A DNA stretch of 64,000 nt from the NCBI GenBank assembly GCA_018968815.1, contig JAGWZL010000004.1, positions 1 to 64,000 on the forward strand, given 5' to 3'. Position 1 is the first letter of the stretch; the number at the start of each line of letters is the position of its first letter. A model generated the notes under the pieces. The model saw only the letters and a list, made by a program, of their open reading frames with translations, was not told the DNA's origin and searched no databases. This DNA comes from Verrucomicrobiota bacterium (lineage in GTDB: Bacteria > Chlamydiota > Chlamydiia > Chlamydiales > SM23-39). A program made the translations under genes and the position numbers. Below are positions 18,170 to 27,165 of this stretch, piece after piece.

Positions 18170-19554
18170 GTCGAGGTAAGATCTCTTTTTTAGCGCTTGT
18201 TCTCCTCATTATTTCTGCGGTCGATAGCAATCGAGGACTTCCCTCCACTGCCATTTTCGGAGCGCCGCTCATCTTTTTCTTTATTTTTTCGGCGATTTTT
18301 TTCCTTTTCCCGAGTTCGTTGGTGGCAGCGGAACTTGCTGCGGCCTTTCCTGAAGAGGGGGGCATTTACCATTGGGTGCGAGCCGCTTTTGGGGACAACA
18401 TCGGGATGCTTGCTGTGTGGCTGCAGTGGATCAATACGGTGGTCTGGTATCCCACGATCCTCTCTTTCATTGCGGGAACCTTGACGTATCTCTTTAATCC
18501 TTCTCTGATGGAGAATAAGGCGTACATGATCTGTGTGATTGCGGGCATTTTCTGGGCGCTTACGATCATGAATTTATTTGGACTCAAAATTTCCGCGTTG
18601 CTCAACACGATTTTTTCAGGCATTGGCACGGTTTTTCCCATGCTGTTTTTGATTCTCTTGGGCAGCATTTGGGTGATCGCCGGCCATCCTTTGCAAATTC
18701 CGATTACGCCGAGCTCGATTCTTCCCGCTCTGGACCAATTCGATACTTGGACCGCATTGGAGGCTGTGATGGCCGGATTTATCGGCATGGAGCTGTCCGG
18801 AGTGCATGTCAATAACGTCCCTCATCCACAAACCACTTTCCCCAAGGCATTGCTTCTCTCGTCTATCTATATTTTGGCGACCATGCTTTTGGGCTCTCTC
18901 ACGATTGCCGTCGTGCTTCCCGAATCGAAAATCAACCTGGCGGGAGGGTTGATGCAAGTATTCGATAGTTTTTTCCACGCCTTTCATTTAGGCAGTTTTG
19001 TCCCTCTCATGAGCGTGCTCATCGTCGTCGGGAGCGTGGGAGGCATGATCAACTGGTTGATCTCCCCTGCTAAAGGTCTTCTTCATGCTTCGCAGCATGG
19101 ATTTTTACCCACCTTTTTCACCCAAGCCAATCGGCATGGAGTCGCGGGACGCATCCTCATCACGCAAGCTGTATTAGTGACGCTGTTCTGCGCGATCTTG
19201 CTCCTCCTCCCATCCGTAAACGGGTTCTATTGGTTTTTAACCGCCCTCAGCAACTGCCTCTACATGGCGATGTATGTGCTGATGTTTCTCGCTGTTTATC
19301 GACTCCGCTCGAAGAAGCTGGACCGAGCGTTCAAAATTCCCGGCGGCAAATGGGGGATTGCGATCACCAGTTCTTTGGGGTTGATTGGGTCTATCTTAAC
19401 CATCATTTTTGGATTCGTGCCGCCGAGCAATGTGAATATTGGATCGGGACTCCGCTACACGTTGATGATCGCAATAGGGAATTTTCTCTTAATTTGTCCC
19501 ATTTTCTTTTTGATTGCGCGCAAGCAACGGCGCAGCAAAGCCAAGCATTCGTAA
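18166..19554 (+). CDS. APC-family amino-acid permease or antiporter
   Basis: The 462-residue protein has about twelve hydrophobic helices. The N-terminal LSALVLL-like helix followed by FPEEGGIYHWVRAAFGDNIG is the hallmark of APC transporters of the glutamate/GABA or arginine/agmatine antiporter group. It is the third gene of the arginase-cyclodeaminase operon, with a 4-bp overlap, so the likely substrate is arginine, ornithine or proline, in exchange or import. The exact substrate cannot be read from the sequence. It converges with sctT, with 3 bp between stops. Confidence 0.85.
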   Translation: MSRGKISFLALVLLIISAVDSNRGLPSTAIFGAPLIFFFIFSAIFFLFPSSLVAAELAAAFPEEGGIYHWVRAAFGDNIGMLAVWLQWINTVVWYPTILSFIAGTLTYLFNPSLMENKAYMICVIAGIFWALTIMNLFGLKISALLNTIFSGIGTVFPMLFLILLGSIWVIAGHPLQIPITPSSILPALDQFDTWTALEAVMAGFIGMELSGVHVNNVPHPQTTFPKALLLSSIYILATMLLGSLTIAVVLPESKINLAGGLMQVFDSFFHAFHLGSFVPLMSVLIVVGSVGGMINWLISPAKGLLHASQHGFLPTFFTQANRHGVAGRILITQAVLVTLFCAILLLLPSVNGFYWFLTALSNCLYMAMYVLMFLAVYRLRSKKLDRAFKIPGGKWGIAITSSLGLIGSILTIIFGFVPPSNVNIGSGLRYTLMIAIGNFLLICPIFFLIARKQRRSKAKHS

Positions 19555-19557
19555 AGC

Positions 19558-20418
19558 TTATTTAGACATGTAGAGGTAGCCCACCTGTTGGATGAGCTGA
19601 TTGATCGATTTTATCCAGGTGATGGATTCTTTGCCCATGACGCGGATGATGAGGACCCAGGCGGCGGTCAGAAGAGCGATGCCGACCCAGGATTTGAGCG
19701 AGATGCCGAGGAAGACGATTTGCACTTGGGGGGCGAGGCGATTGGCGATGCCGAGGAACATATCGGTGAGGAGGATGCCAATCAGAGCGGGGGCTGAGAG
19801 CTGAATCGAGAGGTTCATCACTGTGGAGAAAAGACCGATGATGGTTTTGCCGAGTGGAGTATGCCAGTTAAAAAGGGTGGGGCTGAACCATCCATCGACG
19901 GGAATGAGCTGATACGAGTTAGCGACTCCATCGAGAAACAGAAAGGGCCCGCCTAAGGAAAAGAAGAGGGCGATCAGGACAAAATTATAGAGTTGGCCGA
20001 TGGGTCCTGTTTGGGTTTGGGTGGTGGGGTCGGTGACTTGCAAAGAGGCGGCGCCCCGTTGGTGATCGATGAGTCCCCCCGCCATTTGTGCGATGTAGAA
20101 GGGAATGGCAGCAAAAAATCCGATCACAAAGCCAATCAAGATCTCCTTGATGAGAAGAAAAATAAAGGTGACATCAAAAGGGAGCTGTCCTTTGGCCAGA
20201 AAGAGATTGTTGGGCAAGAAAATCGCGACTAAAGAGATGCCAAACATCATCCGGATGATCATGGAGATATTGCGGGAGCCTAGAAAGGGCGCTAAAGCGA
20301 TGATGGGCAAAATCCTGGCCAACGTGAGAAAGAACAGAGAAAGGACAGTCACTGGCTGCAGGTTGGGAAGAGCTAAGAGGAGCGAGAGGTAGTTGTCGGT
20401 GGCGGAAAGAGAGGTCAT
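19558..20418 (-). CDS. sctT: Type III secretion export apparatus protein SctT
   Basis: SctT (YscT/SpaR/FliR family) is part of the inner-membrane export gate. The 286-residue protein has about six membrane helices, with the family segments LTLARILPIIALAPFLGSR near residue 30 and PALIGILLTDMFLGIANRLAPQVQ near 205. It is the last gene of a chlamydial-order operon sctJ-K-L-R-S-T. Its ATG overlaps the sctS stop by one base. Confidence 0.92.
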   Translation of the reverse strand: MTSLSATDNYLSLLLALPNLQPVTVLSLFFLTLARILPIIALAPFLGSRNISMIIRMMFGISLVAIFLPNNLFLAKGQLPFDVTFIFLLIKEILIGFVIGFFAAIPFYIAQMAGGLIDHQRGAASLQVTDPTTQTQTGPIGQLYNFVLIALFFSLGGPFLFLDGVANSYQLIPVDGWFSPTLFNWHTPLGKTIIGLFSTVMNLSIQLSAPALIGILLTDMFLGIANRLAPQVQIVFLGISLKSWVGIALLTAAWVLIIRVMGKESITWIKSINQLIQQVGYLYMSK

Positions 20419-20690
20419 TAGCCAGCGCCTGCTTTAGAAATCGCTGTGAAGATGGTATTGGCGTATTGGAAGATGGTGGCGCCCAGCCATCCGCCGAGAA
20501 ACATGACGGTAAACACGACGGCAAACAGTTTCACAGTGAAGGAGAGGGTCTGTTCCTGGATTTGGGTGGCTGCTTGAAAGATGGCCACAATCAGTCCCAA
20601 AACGGTGCTAATGACAATCGGGGGGCCTGACAAAAGCAAAATCAGGATGAGGGCCTGATAGCTCAAAGAGTAGATTTCATTTGTAAACAT
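20418..20690 (-). CDS. sctS: Type III secretion export apparatus protein SctS
   Basis: SctS (YscS/FliQ family) is the small two-helix export-gate subunit. The 90-residue protein has two hydrophobic helices joined by the conserved ATQIQEQTLSFTVKL segment. Its length is typical. It follows sctR by 3 bp and precedes sctT directly, the usual R-S-T order. Confidence 0.94.
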   Translation of the reverse strand: MFTNEIYSLSYQALILILLLSGPPIVISTVLGLIVAIFQAATQIQEQTLSFTVKLFAVVFTVMFLGGWLGATIFQYANTIFTAISKAGAG

Positions 20691-20693
20691 GTT

Positions 20694-21458
20694 CTACCTA
20701 AACGATAACGCCAATCCTTGCACAAGGACAGTCCACCCATCGATCATCACGAGAAGCAGCAATTTGATAGGCAAAGCAATGGTTAAAGGAGAGAGCATCA
20801 TCATCCCCATGGCCAGCAAAATATTCGATACGACCAGGTCAATCACAAAGAAGGGGAGATAGATCAGCACTCCGATCTCAAAGGCGACCTTCAGCTGGCT
20901 TGTGATGAAGGACGGGATTAAAATGATGAAGTCGCTTTGCTTGAGCTCTTGCTTATACGGTTCAGGGAACAGGCGATAGGCAAGGTTGTAAAAACTGGCC
21001 GTGTGCTTGGGCGACACGTTGCGCTGCAGAAAGTCGCGCAGCGGCTCTTTTGCTTTATCGATCACATCGACGATAAAAATGGCCGACTCATTCGAGAGGA
21101 TGTCTTTGGGCGGATTGGTGTTGATCACTTTTTCCGAGGCTTTGTACATGAGTAGACCTGTAGGGAACATCACATAGATGGTGATCATTAAGGCGATGCC
21201 GTTGAGAACCTGGTTAGGAGGGGTCTGCTGGACTCCGAGCGCGTTGCGTAATAGAGAGAGGACGACGACGATTTTCATGTAAGAGGTGAGGAGCATCACA
21301 GCGAAGGGTAATAGCGATAGCCCTGCCAAAATGGCGAGCTTGGTGACCATGGAGGGGTTGGCCGCGGAAGGGGTTTCGAGGCGCGCAGCCTTAGCTGGAG
21401 CTGTTTGAGCCATGAGCGGGGCGGTGAGGAGGCAAAGAGAGAGGAGGAATTTCCACAT
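20694..21458 (-). CDS. sctR: Type III secretion export apparatus protein SctR
   Basis: SctR (YscR/FliP family) forms the pentameric core of the export gate. The 254-residue protein has MLLTSYMKIVVVLSLLRNALG, QQTPPNQVLNGIALMIT and the C-terminal LSPLTIALPIKLLLLVMIDGW, all family hallmarks. Unlike many SctR proteins it starts with a cleavable-looking signal peptide (residues 1-18) and a short Ala/Pro linker, as I recall for chlamydial SctR. It is followed closely by sctS. Confidence 0.95.
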   Translation of the reverse strand: MWKFLLSLCLLTAPLMAQTAPAKAARLETPSAANPSMVTKLAILAGLSLLPFAVMLLTSYMKIVVVLSLLRNALGVQQTPPNQVLNGIALMITIYVMFPTGLLMYKASEKVINTNPPKDILSNESAIFIVDVIDKAKEPLRDFLQRNVSPKHTASFYNLAYRLFPEPYKQELKQSDFIILIPSFITSQLKVAFEIGVLIYLPFFVIDLVVSNILLAMGMMMLSPLTIALPIKLLLLVMIDGWTVLVQGLALSFR

Positions 21459-21461
21459 ATA

Positions 21462-22088
21462 TTATTTCTTCATGAAGGCTTCGAAGGCGGCCTCCATGGC
21501 GCGCCACTGATTTTCTAGTTGTGCATTGATGATACCTGCTTCGGTTTCTATCATGCAACCCCCGGGTTCGATATCGCCCCGTTCTTGGATAGAAAGGCTC
21601 TCCAAGTGTTCAAAAATGTTTTTGATTTTCTGTTTGCTCGTCTCCAAGTAGTCGAGATCGGCTTTGTTGACGTAGATGATAATTTTGCGATGTTGGGTGA
21701 CCGGTTTGAGCGAAGTGAGCACCACATCGACAATCCGCTCTGGATGCAGCTTGAGTTCATCTCCAATGATTTTTTTGGCTGCTTTCAAAGCGAGCGGGAG
21801 AATATTTTTCTGTACCTCTTCGCGCAGCACTTTGAGCTCCGCATCCAAGGCAAAAAGGTGTTTGTTGAGAGAGATAAGCCCCTCTTGAAATCCCTCTTGG
21901 AAGGCTTCTGCTTTGATTTGTTCGGACTCTTTAACGACTTCTTGGCGGTAGGCGTAGCTTTCTGCTTTGACGGTGTTTAAGATGTCGCTGGCGCTTTCAA
22001 GCGTTTCGAATTCTTGGGCTGGGACGATTTTTGTTCCGGGAGCCAGGCGCACCTCTTTGCCTGAAATGAGGGAAAAGAATTTTTTCAT
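21462..22088 (-). CDS. sctL: Type III secretion stator protein SctL
   Basis: SctL (YscL/FliH family) binds the ATPase SctN and holds it at the base of the injectisome. The 208-residue protein has a Lys/Glu-rich N-terminal coiled region with EAFQEGFQEGL, and the family C-terminal half ALKAAKKIIGDELKLHPERI. It overlaps the sctK-like gene by 4 bp and precedes sctR by 3 bp. The partner ATPase gene is not in this window. Confidence 0.9.
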   Translation of the reverse strand: MKKFFSLISGKEVRLAPGTKIVPAQEFETLESASDILNTVKAESYAYRQEVVKESEQIKAEAFQEGFQEGLISLNKHLFALDAELKVLREEVQKNILPLALKAAKKIIGDELKLHPERIVDVVLTSLKPVTQHRKIIIYVNKADLDYLETSKQKIKNIFEHLESLSIQERGDIEPGGCMIETEAGIINAQLENQWRAMEAAFEAFMKK

Positions 22089-22927
22089 ACATTCTCTTCT
22101 ATTTGGGCGATGATTGCATCGGTCACTGCATGGATCGGTTCCTGCATGCAGAGTTTATAGAGCGCGGTTCCTCTGCCAATGTCGAGTTGGTGGCACAGGG
22201 TCCAAATGAAATCGGGATCTTGACCTGATAAGCCGGCTCCAAAACGGACAAGTCCCCGTTTGTGCATCAAGGTTCTGAGCGATTCTTCGGAACCATCCCA
22301 TTTCTCTAGGCCCATTCTGCCCAAAACGAAGGTGTCTTTGTGAGGTCCCATATTTTTTAACAGCGTCCGTTCTTCCTCTGATAAGAAACTGTAGATTTTC
22401 TTCAACATTTTTGTCTCTATAATTTGCCTGAGCTCTGCGTTCAGGTCGTAGATGGAAAGGCGTTCGATGAGATGGGTCAATTCTTTTTTCGTCAGATTCA
22501 GGAGCCGTTTGAGTTTAGAGGGGGGCAAGTAGGGGCGGGGCAACATTTGATCTTTGGGGCCCATTAAACTGTCCAGAAGGATTTTTCTTAAAAAGGCTTT
22601 GCCCACTTCGGTGACCTTTTCGCCGCCGATCGATAGAGTGAGCGCTTTGGCTAAATTTTTTTCTGCATGAGGACTGAGTGCGGAGAGGAACAATTTTTGT
22701 TCCGATTCGGGATAGAGTTTGAGGGTGGGCAAGAACCAGGACCAGTGTACTTTGTCTAACATGCCTTCATTGGAGAACTTCTCGAGAGTGAGCGGCTCTT
22801 CGAGGAGGGGGAAGGATTCCAGCTGTTGTTTTTCTTGTTCGGGCAAGAATCGGGTTAAAGAGGCTCCTGCTTCAGGAGGCAGTCTGCTTAAAAAAGCTTT
22901 CAACACCAATCCTGATCGAAATTGCAT
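22085..22927 (-). CDS. Probable type III secretion sorting-platform protein (SctK-like)
   Basis: The 280-residue soluble protein lies exactly where chlamydiae carry a gene between sctJ and sctL (CT560 in C. trachomatis, as I recall), and SctK is the component otherwise expected there. It is helical and has no membrane segment. I see no decisive SctK motif, so the name rests on gene order. It overlaps sctL by 4 bp and follows sctJ by 3 bp, so it is surely part of the operon. Confidence 0.65.
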   Translation of the reverse strand: MQFRSGLVLKAFLSRLPPEAGASLTRFLPEQEKQQLESFPLLEEPLTLEKFSNEGMLDKVHWSWFLPTLKLYPESEQKLFLSALSPHAEKNLAKALTLSIGGEKVTEVGKAFLRKILLDSLMGPKDQMLPRPYLPPSKLKRLLNLTKKELTHLIERLSIYDLNAELRQIIETKMLKKIYSFLSEEERTLLKNMGPHKDTFVLGRMGLEKWDGSEESLRTLMHKRGLVRFGAGLSGQDPDFIWTLCHQLDIGRGTALYKLCMQEPIHAVTDAIIAQIEENV

Positions 22928-22930
22928 CGC

Positions 22931-23785
22931 TTAGGGCCCGGGTGGAGGGGTTTCTGGCGTCTCTTTTTTGCGCATCAGAGGATAGAATTTATAGAGGAGC
23001 CATCCCACTGCTGCAGCCAGGAGAAGGATCACGATAATGAACGTGAAGAATACAAAGCGGAAGCGCATGAGCGATCCTTTAGAGAGGACCATTCCCCAAA
23101 TTTTGGCATAGGTTTGATTCATGGCTTTGGGGCCGATCATTTCTATATTGGGTTGCAAGGAGATGTCGGCGATTCTGGCGCGGTCGGAGATGACAGACAC
23201 GTCGTCATAGCTGAGACCGTTGATACTGCCTGCCATGAGCCGTTTGATTTTCACTTCCATGTGGCTGTTGGGGTCATCCATGATCCCTTGATGTTTGACG
23301 TAGACGGCTGCGGTCACTTTGCCGGGAGGCGCGCCGGGAGTGGGGGTCAGTTCTGTGGGGGGGTAAGAGATTTGCACATCGGCATCCAAAACGCCGTCCA
23401 TTTTGCGAATGGTGTTGCGCAGCTCTTCAGCAAGGCCTGCATGATAGCGGATGGTCTCTTCGCGATCTGAGGAGACAAGTCCCCCTCCGGCAAATAGATT
23501 TAATAGGGTGGTACCTTGTCTGCGCGGCAAGCCCGATTGGTTCAATAGCGCCATGGATTGGGTGGCCTGATCGGCTGGGACGGCGATGTTGAACATGACG
23601 CTGGTCGCAGCGGCAGCGGTGGCGGCTTGAGGGGCCTCGATTTTCATTGCAGAAATCCCCTTGGACGCTAAGTAGACGACAATTTCATTGGCGTCTCGTT
23701 CATCGATGTTGTTCACAATGGTTTGATCGCTTGTGCAAGAGGCCAGAAAGAGAGTCAACAGACAAGCAAATAGGGACTTTTTCAT
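22931..23785 (-). CDS. sctJ: Type III secretion inner-ring lipoprotein SctJ
   Basis: SctJ (YscJ/PrgK/FliF family) builds the inner-membrane ring. The 284-residue protein starts with a lipoprotein signal (LTLFLASC, lipid-modified Cys near 17). A YscJ domain follows with NIDERDANEIVVYLASKGI, LPRRQGTTLLNLF and LRNTIRKMDGVLDADVQISY. One membrane helix lies near residues 240-265, and the tail is short and Pro-rich. It is the first gene of the operon and is preceded by a good promoter. Confidence 0.95.
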   Translation of the reverse strand: MKKSLFACLLTLFLASCTSDQTIVNNIDERDANEIVVYLASKGISAMKIEAPQAATAAAATSVMFNIAVPADQATQSMALLNQSGLPRRQGTTLLNLFAGGGLVSSDREETIRYHAGLAEELRNTIRKMDGVLDADVQISYPPTELTPTPGAPPGKVTAAVYVKHQGIMDDPNSHMEVKIKRLMAGSINGLSYDDVSVISDRARIADISLQPNIEMIGPKAMNQTYAKIWGMVLSKGSLMRFRFVFFTFIIVILLLAAAVGWLLYKFYPLMRKKETPETPPPGP

Positions 23786-23804
23786 AAGTTTGGCACCTAC
23801 ATTA

Positions 23805-23834
23805 GTTATACACCGAATGCAGATGCTATTTCAA
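23805..23834 (-). promoter_or_regulatory. Promoter of the type III secretion operon
   Basis: On the minus strand TTGAAA (23834-23829) and TATAAC (23810-23805) are 18 bp apart. The predicted start lies about 14 bp before the sctJ ATG. No other gene lies between, so this probably drives sctJ to sctT. Confidence 0.6.
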
Positions 23835-23874
23835 CTTGTTTTCGTAACGGGGCCATATCATTTTGCGCCGCATA

Positions 23875-24843
23875 TCACGGTTTATTAGAGAGGATCCAGT
23901 CGGGGCAATTGCCGAATTGACGGCGGTAATAATGGAATATGCCTGTGCAGCCGGCTTTTAACCTTCGGGCGTGGGCTTGCCGTTTTTCACTGGACGCAAA
24001 GAGATTTGCGCAGGTTTTGAGAAGGTAGTGGCGCACCAATTTAGCGATTTCGGGGGCAATCACTGTTCGAAAGAGTCTTTTTTTCTCGTCGGGGGTGCAG
24101 TTGCGTTCGATCCAAAGGAGCCGACTGCGCCACCAGAAGTAGTGCATATGGGGTTTGCCTCCTGTGAAGGAGGAGGAGACTTTATGCCATACTTTAGCCT
24201 CTGGCGCCGTCCACACCTGCAAGCCAGCCCGTTTGGCTCGATAGCAAAAGTCAGACTCTTCCCAAAACAGAAAAAATTTGGGTTCTAATAATCCGATGGT
24301 TTCGGGAACCGAGCGGTGCATGAACAGGGCTGCGCCGCACACATAATCGACTTCGCGCATCGGGTAGTATGGATGGTCGGGATGTCCTGCGTCGGGGGAT
24401 TCAAATTCGCCGATCTGGGGATTCCAAAATCCTCCCAAATGGTCTACGATGTCGGGTTGGTGATAGCGAAGAATTTTGGCGCCCAAAATTTTGGCCCGCG
24501 GTTGTTCTTGGGCGGCTCTCATCAAAGCATCGAGGCAATCGGGAGCGGTGATCGTATCGTTATTCAGAAGGAAGATCCATTCGGCGTGGTGTCTGAGCGC
24601 CCATTCGATGCCCACATTATTGCCTCCGGCAAATCCCAAATTGGTCCCTGTTTCCAGAATAGGGATGTGGGGATGCGCTTGTCGCAACACAGCCACCGAA
24701 TCATCTTTGGAGCCATTATCGACAATGAGGATTTGGAAATTGGGGTAGGTCATATGGGTTAATGATGCGAGGCATTCGAGCGTGTCTTTTTTGCCGTTCC
24801 AGTTGAGGAGAATGATCACAATTTTAGCCAAGCGTTTGGACAT
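23875..24843 (-). CDS. GT2 family glycosyltransferase, rhamnosyltransferase-like
   Basis: The 322-residue soluble protein has the GT-A pattern IVIILLNWNGKKDTLECLASL, VDNGSKDDS near residue 42, GTNLGFAGGNNVGIEWAL near 66 and the metal-binding LLNNDT near 95. This is the WbbL/rhamnosyltransferase-like branch that works on surface polysaccharides. It lacks membrane helices. It overlaps pyrF by 20 bp and so is the last gene of the pyr operon, although its function looks unrelated to pyrimidines, except that it would use a nucleotide sugar. Confidence 0.85.
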   Translation of the reverse strand: MSKRLAKIVIILLNWNGKKDTLECLASLTHMTYPNFQILIVDNGSKDDSVAVLRQAHPHIPILETGTNLGFAGGNNVGIEWALRHHAEWIFLLNNDTITAPDCLDALMRAAQEQPRAKILGAKILRYHQPDIVDHLGGFWNPQIGEFESPDAGHPDHPYYPMREVDYVCGAALFMHRSVPETIGLLEPKFFLFWEESDFCYRAKRAGLQVWTAPEAKVWHKVSSSFTGGKPHMHYFWWRSRLLWIERNCTPDEKKRLFRTVIAPEIAKLVRHYLLKTCANLFASSEKRQAHARRLKAGCTGIFHYYRRQFGNCPDWILSNKP

Positions 24844-25582
24844 AGCATTCCCATCCCCGTTTGCGGTACAAGCCGGCTGTTTTCTTTGGATCTTTCGCGT
24901 GGGTGATATCTCTGCCTACAATGATGATATCGCTTTTGTTGCGGATCAGAATTTCATCGACGGTGCGATAGCGCTGGCCCAGCGCATCTTGACCGGGTTC
25001 CAATTTAACGCCAGGCGTTACATGGATGATCCCTGGATCTTTGCATAGGGCGTGCAAACAGATCAATCCCATGACCGTTTCTGGGTATTGCTGAGCCATG
25101 GCAACCGCGTTGCGCGTATAGGCTCCTTTGGCAAGAGTGCCGGAAGAGCTCATCTCGGCGAGGAGCAGCAGATTGGAGCCTTTGAGCCCTTCGATGATGC
25201 CTGGGCCTGGAACAATGTGCGCGTTGATGATGTGGGCCCATTCCGCAATGCGGTAAATCCCTTGGGTGTACTGGAGCAAAACCGTTTGTCCAATATCGGC
25301 GAATTTTCGATCTTCAAAGATGAGGAAATTGTGCTTGTCTGCAAGCGCGCGCAATTTGGCTCCAAAATCAGGGGAAAAATCCTCCAGAATATCGACGTGC
25401 GTTTTCAACATGCACAGATCGGGTCCCAGTTCGTCTGCCAGTGCGAAGAGCTGTTTTTGCGAAGCGACGTCGGCAGCCAAACAGAGGTTAGACTGCTTAT
25501 CTTCCATGATCTTCAATAGCTTTTGCGCCATTGGATGGCGGGTGAGATGGGCCCTTTTCAAGAAGGAGAGTTTTTTAGACAT
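24824..25582 (-). CDS. pyrF: Orotidine 5'-phosphate decarboxylase, eukaryote-type
   Basis: PyrF makes UMP from OMP. The 252-residue protein has [11 protein letters not shown] near residue 59, the catalytic [20 protein letters not shown] near 88, and [11 protein letters not shown]. These are nearly the wording of the C-terminal half of animal UMP synthase and of yeast URA3, not of the short Escherichia-type enzyme. The C-terminal [20 protein letters not shown] also fits that branch. Its start overlaps the pyrE stop by 8 bp, giving the same OPRT-OMPDC order as the fused eukaryotic enzyme. Confidence 0.95.
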   Translation of the reverse strand: MSKKLSFLKRAHLTRHPMAQKLLKIMEDKQSNLCLAADVASQKQLFALADELGPDLCMLKTHVDILEDFSPDFGAKLRALADKHNFLIFEDRKFADIGQTVLLQYTQGIYRIAEWAHIINAHIVPGPGIIEGLKGSNLLLLAEMSSSGTLAKGAYTRNAVAMAQQYPETVMGLICLHALCKDPGIIHVTPGVKLEPGQDALGQRYRTVDEILIRNKSDIIIVGRDITHAKDPKKTAGLYRKRGWECYVQTLG

Positions 25583-26180
25583 GGATTTGATGATCCTGGA
25601 TGAATTGTTTCACCTCGTCTGCAATGGCCGCGGAAATTTTTTTCTCTCTGACAAGTTCAGCGACAATGGCGCTGATGGTGCAGACTGCATGGACTTTGAT
25701 CCCCTTGTTTTCGAGAATCTTGGCGCCCCCTTGTTCCCGATCGACCAAGACCGCCGCATCTTCTACGAGGAGCCCCTCTTCGGCCAACGGAACAGCTGTT
25801 TCGAAAATGCTGCCGCCCGATGTAATCACATCTTCGACAATGAGACATTTTTGATTTTTCTCATACATGCCTTCAATCAAGCGGCCTGTGCCGTATTCTT
25901 TTTTTTCTTTGCGGCGCAAAACCATGGGGATGGTGTGCTGAATCGACATCGCAGTGGCAAAGGGCAACGCTGTATAAGGCACTCCACAAATGAGGTCATA
26001 GTGCGTGCCGCGCACCTTTTCGTGCATGGCTTCAGCGATCATGCAGAGGAGTTTTGGGTGCGAAACGGTGAGGCGTAAGTCGATGTAGATGGGCGAAACG
26101 ATCCCGCTTTTTAACGTGAACTGACCGAATTTGACGGCGCCGATCTCAAACAGTTTGTGGATGAGAATGTAAGTGTGCAT
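25575..26180 (-). CDS. pyrE: Orotate phosphoribosyltransferase, UMP-synthase-like
   Basis: PyrE adds phosphoribosyl to orotate. The 201-residue protein has [20 protein letters not shown] near residue 18, [29 protein letters not shown] and the PRPP loop [12 protein letters not shown]. These match the N-terminal half of eukaryotic UMP synthase more closely than E. coli PyrE. It lies between pyrD (35-bp overlap) and pyrF (8-bp overlap). The overlapping pyrE-pyrF pair looks like a split UMP synthase. Confidence 0.95.
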   Translation of the reverse strand: MHTYILIHKLFEIGAVKFGQFTLKSGIVSPIYIDLRLTVSHPKLLCMIAEAMHEKVRGTHYDLICGVPYTALPFATAMSIQHTIPMVLRRKEKKEYGTGRLIEGMYEKNQKCLIVEDVITSGGSIFETAVPLAEEGLLVEDAAVLVDREQGGAKILENKGIKVHAVCTISAIVAELVREKKISAAIADEVKQFIQDHQIHV

Positions 26181-27165
26181 GATACCTCATCGCTAAATAG
26201 GGGTCCCACATCATGCCGGTTGCGCTCATGGCCACATCTGCGCCGGCTTCAAAAAACAGAGTAAAATGTTCGGGCGCCATGATGCCTCCGCATCCGATGA
26301 GAGTCAATCCCAATTGGTTGTCCCGAATCATTTTGGAGCCATCCCGAATGAATTGCAATGCTTTTTCTCGAATGGCTCCTCCGCATACGCCGCTTGTGCT
26401 CCGTTTGTCATCCAGCGGCGGGGAGATCTTCATGCTCACGGAGTTGATGCCGCATATCGCCCGGGCTCCGCCGCGCGCCGCGGCCACAAACACCGCTTCC
26501 ATTGGCTCGGCTCCCTCAAACACACCTACTTTGAGAATCAAAGGAATGGGACTGATGGCCTGGGCAATGGCTCGCGTGTATGCATACACAGTGTCTGGAT
26601 TTTGATATAAAATGCCCTCTGCTTTTTCTACATTGGGACAAGAAAAATTGGCTTCGACAATTTTGGCTCCGCCCTCTTTCGCCAATTGGGCTGCCCGAAT
26701 AAAATCTTGGACAAAACTCCTGTCAGGCCGCGGTGTTCCCACCACCGACACAATCATCACTTGCCCCTCTGCCAAGGAGCGGTTCGCCCGCTCAATGTCT
26801 TGCAAGAGAAAGTCGGGTGATTGGGAGGGCATGCCAAACGAATTGGTGATCGTCAGTTCGAGCGGCTCTCGCACTTGACGTCCGTGCCCATCGACAAAGG
26901 CGACATTCGGCAAAGGGTGGCTAGGATAGGCGTCACTGCGAATGGTTTTGTAGGTGGGAAGGTCAAAGCCGAGCTGGCCTGCTAACGAGATCCATTTTGA
27001 GGTGAGAAGAGGCCCCGCCGGCACTCCAATTTTGGAACGGACCCGAAACCCTAGAAAATCGAAAAACCGCTTGGGAGGTTCTCGCTTGGGAGGAGCGCCG
27101 CTAAAAAACGGACCCAGTTTTACATTGTCCGCATACGTTTTGTGCATATCATAGATCGACATCAT
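26146..27165 (-). CDS. pyrD: Dihydroorotate dehydrogenase
   Basis: PyrD oxidises dihydroorotate to orotate with FMN. The 339-residue barrel shows [13 protein letters not shown] near residue 47, [12 protein letters not shown], the active-site segment [15 protein letters not shown] near 168 and [12 protein letters not shown] near 295. The Cys of SCPN is the catalytic base of class 1 enzymes; class 2 enzymes have Ser there, and no N-terminal membrane helix is present. It overlaps pyrC by 17 bp and pyrE by 35 bp, a tightly packed operon. Confidence 0.92.
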   Translation of the reverse strand: MMSIYDMHKTYADNVKLGPFFSGAPPKREPPKRFFDFLGFRVRSKIGVPAGPLLTSKWISLAGQLGFDLPTYKTIRSDAYPSHPLPNVAFVDGHGRQVREPLELTITNSFGMPSQSPDFLLQDIERANRSLAEGQVMIVSVVGTPRPDRSFVQDFIRAAQLAKEGGAKIVEANFSCPNVEKAEGILYQNPDTVYAYTRAIAQAISPIPLILKVGVFEGAEPMEAVFVAAARGGARAICGINSVSMKISPPLDDKRSTSGVCGGAIREKALQFIRDGSKMIRDNQLGLTLIGCGGIMAPEHFTLFFEAGADVAMSATGMMWDPYLAMRYHAHLHSHPQTV

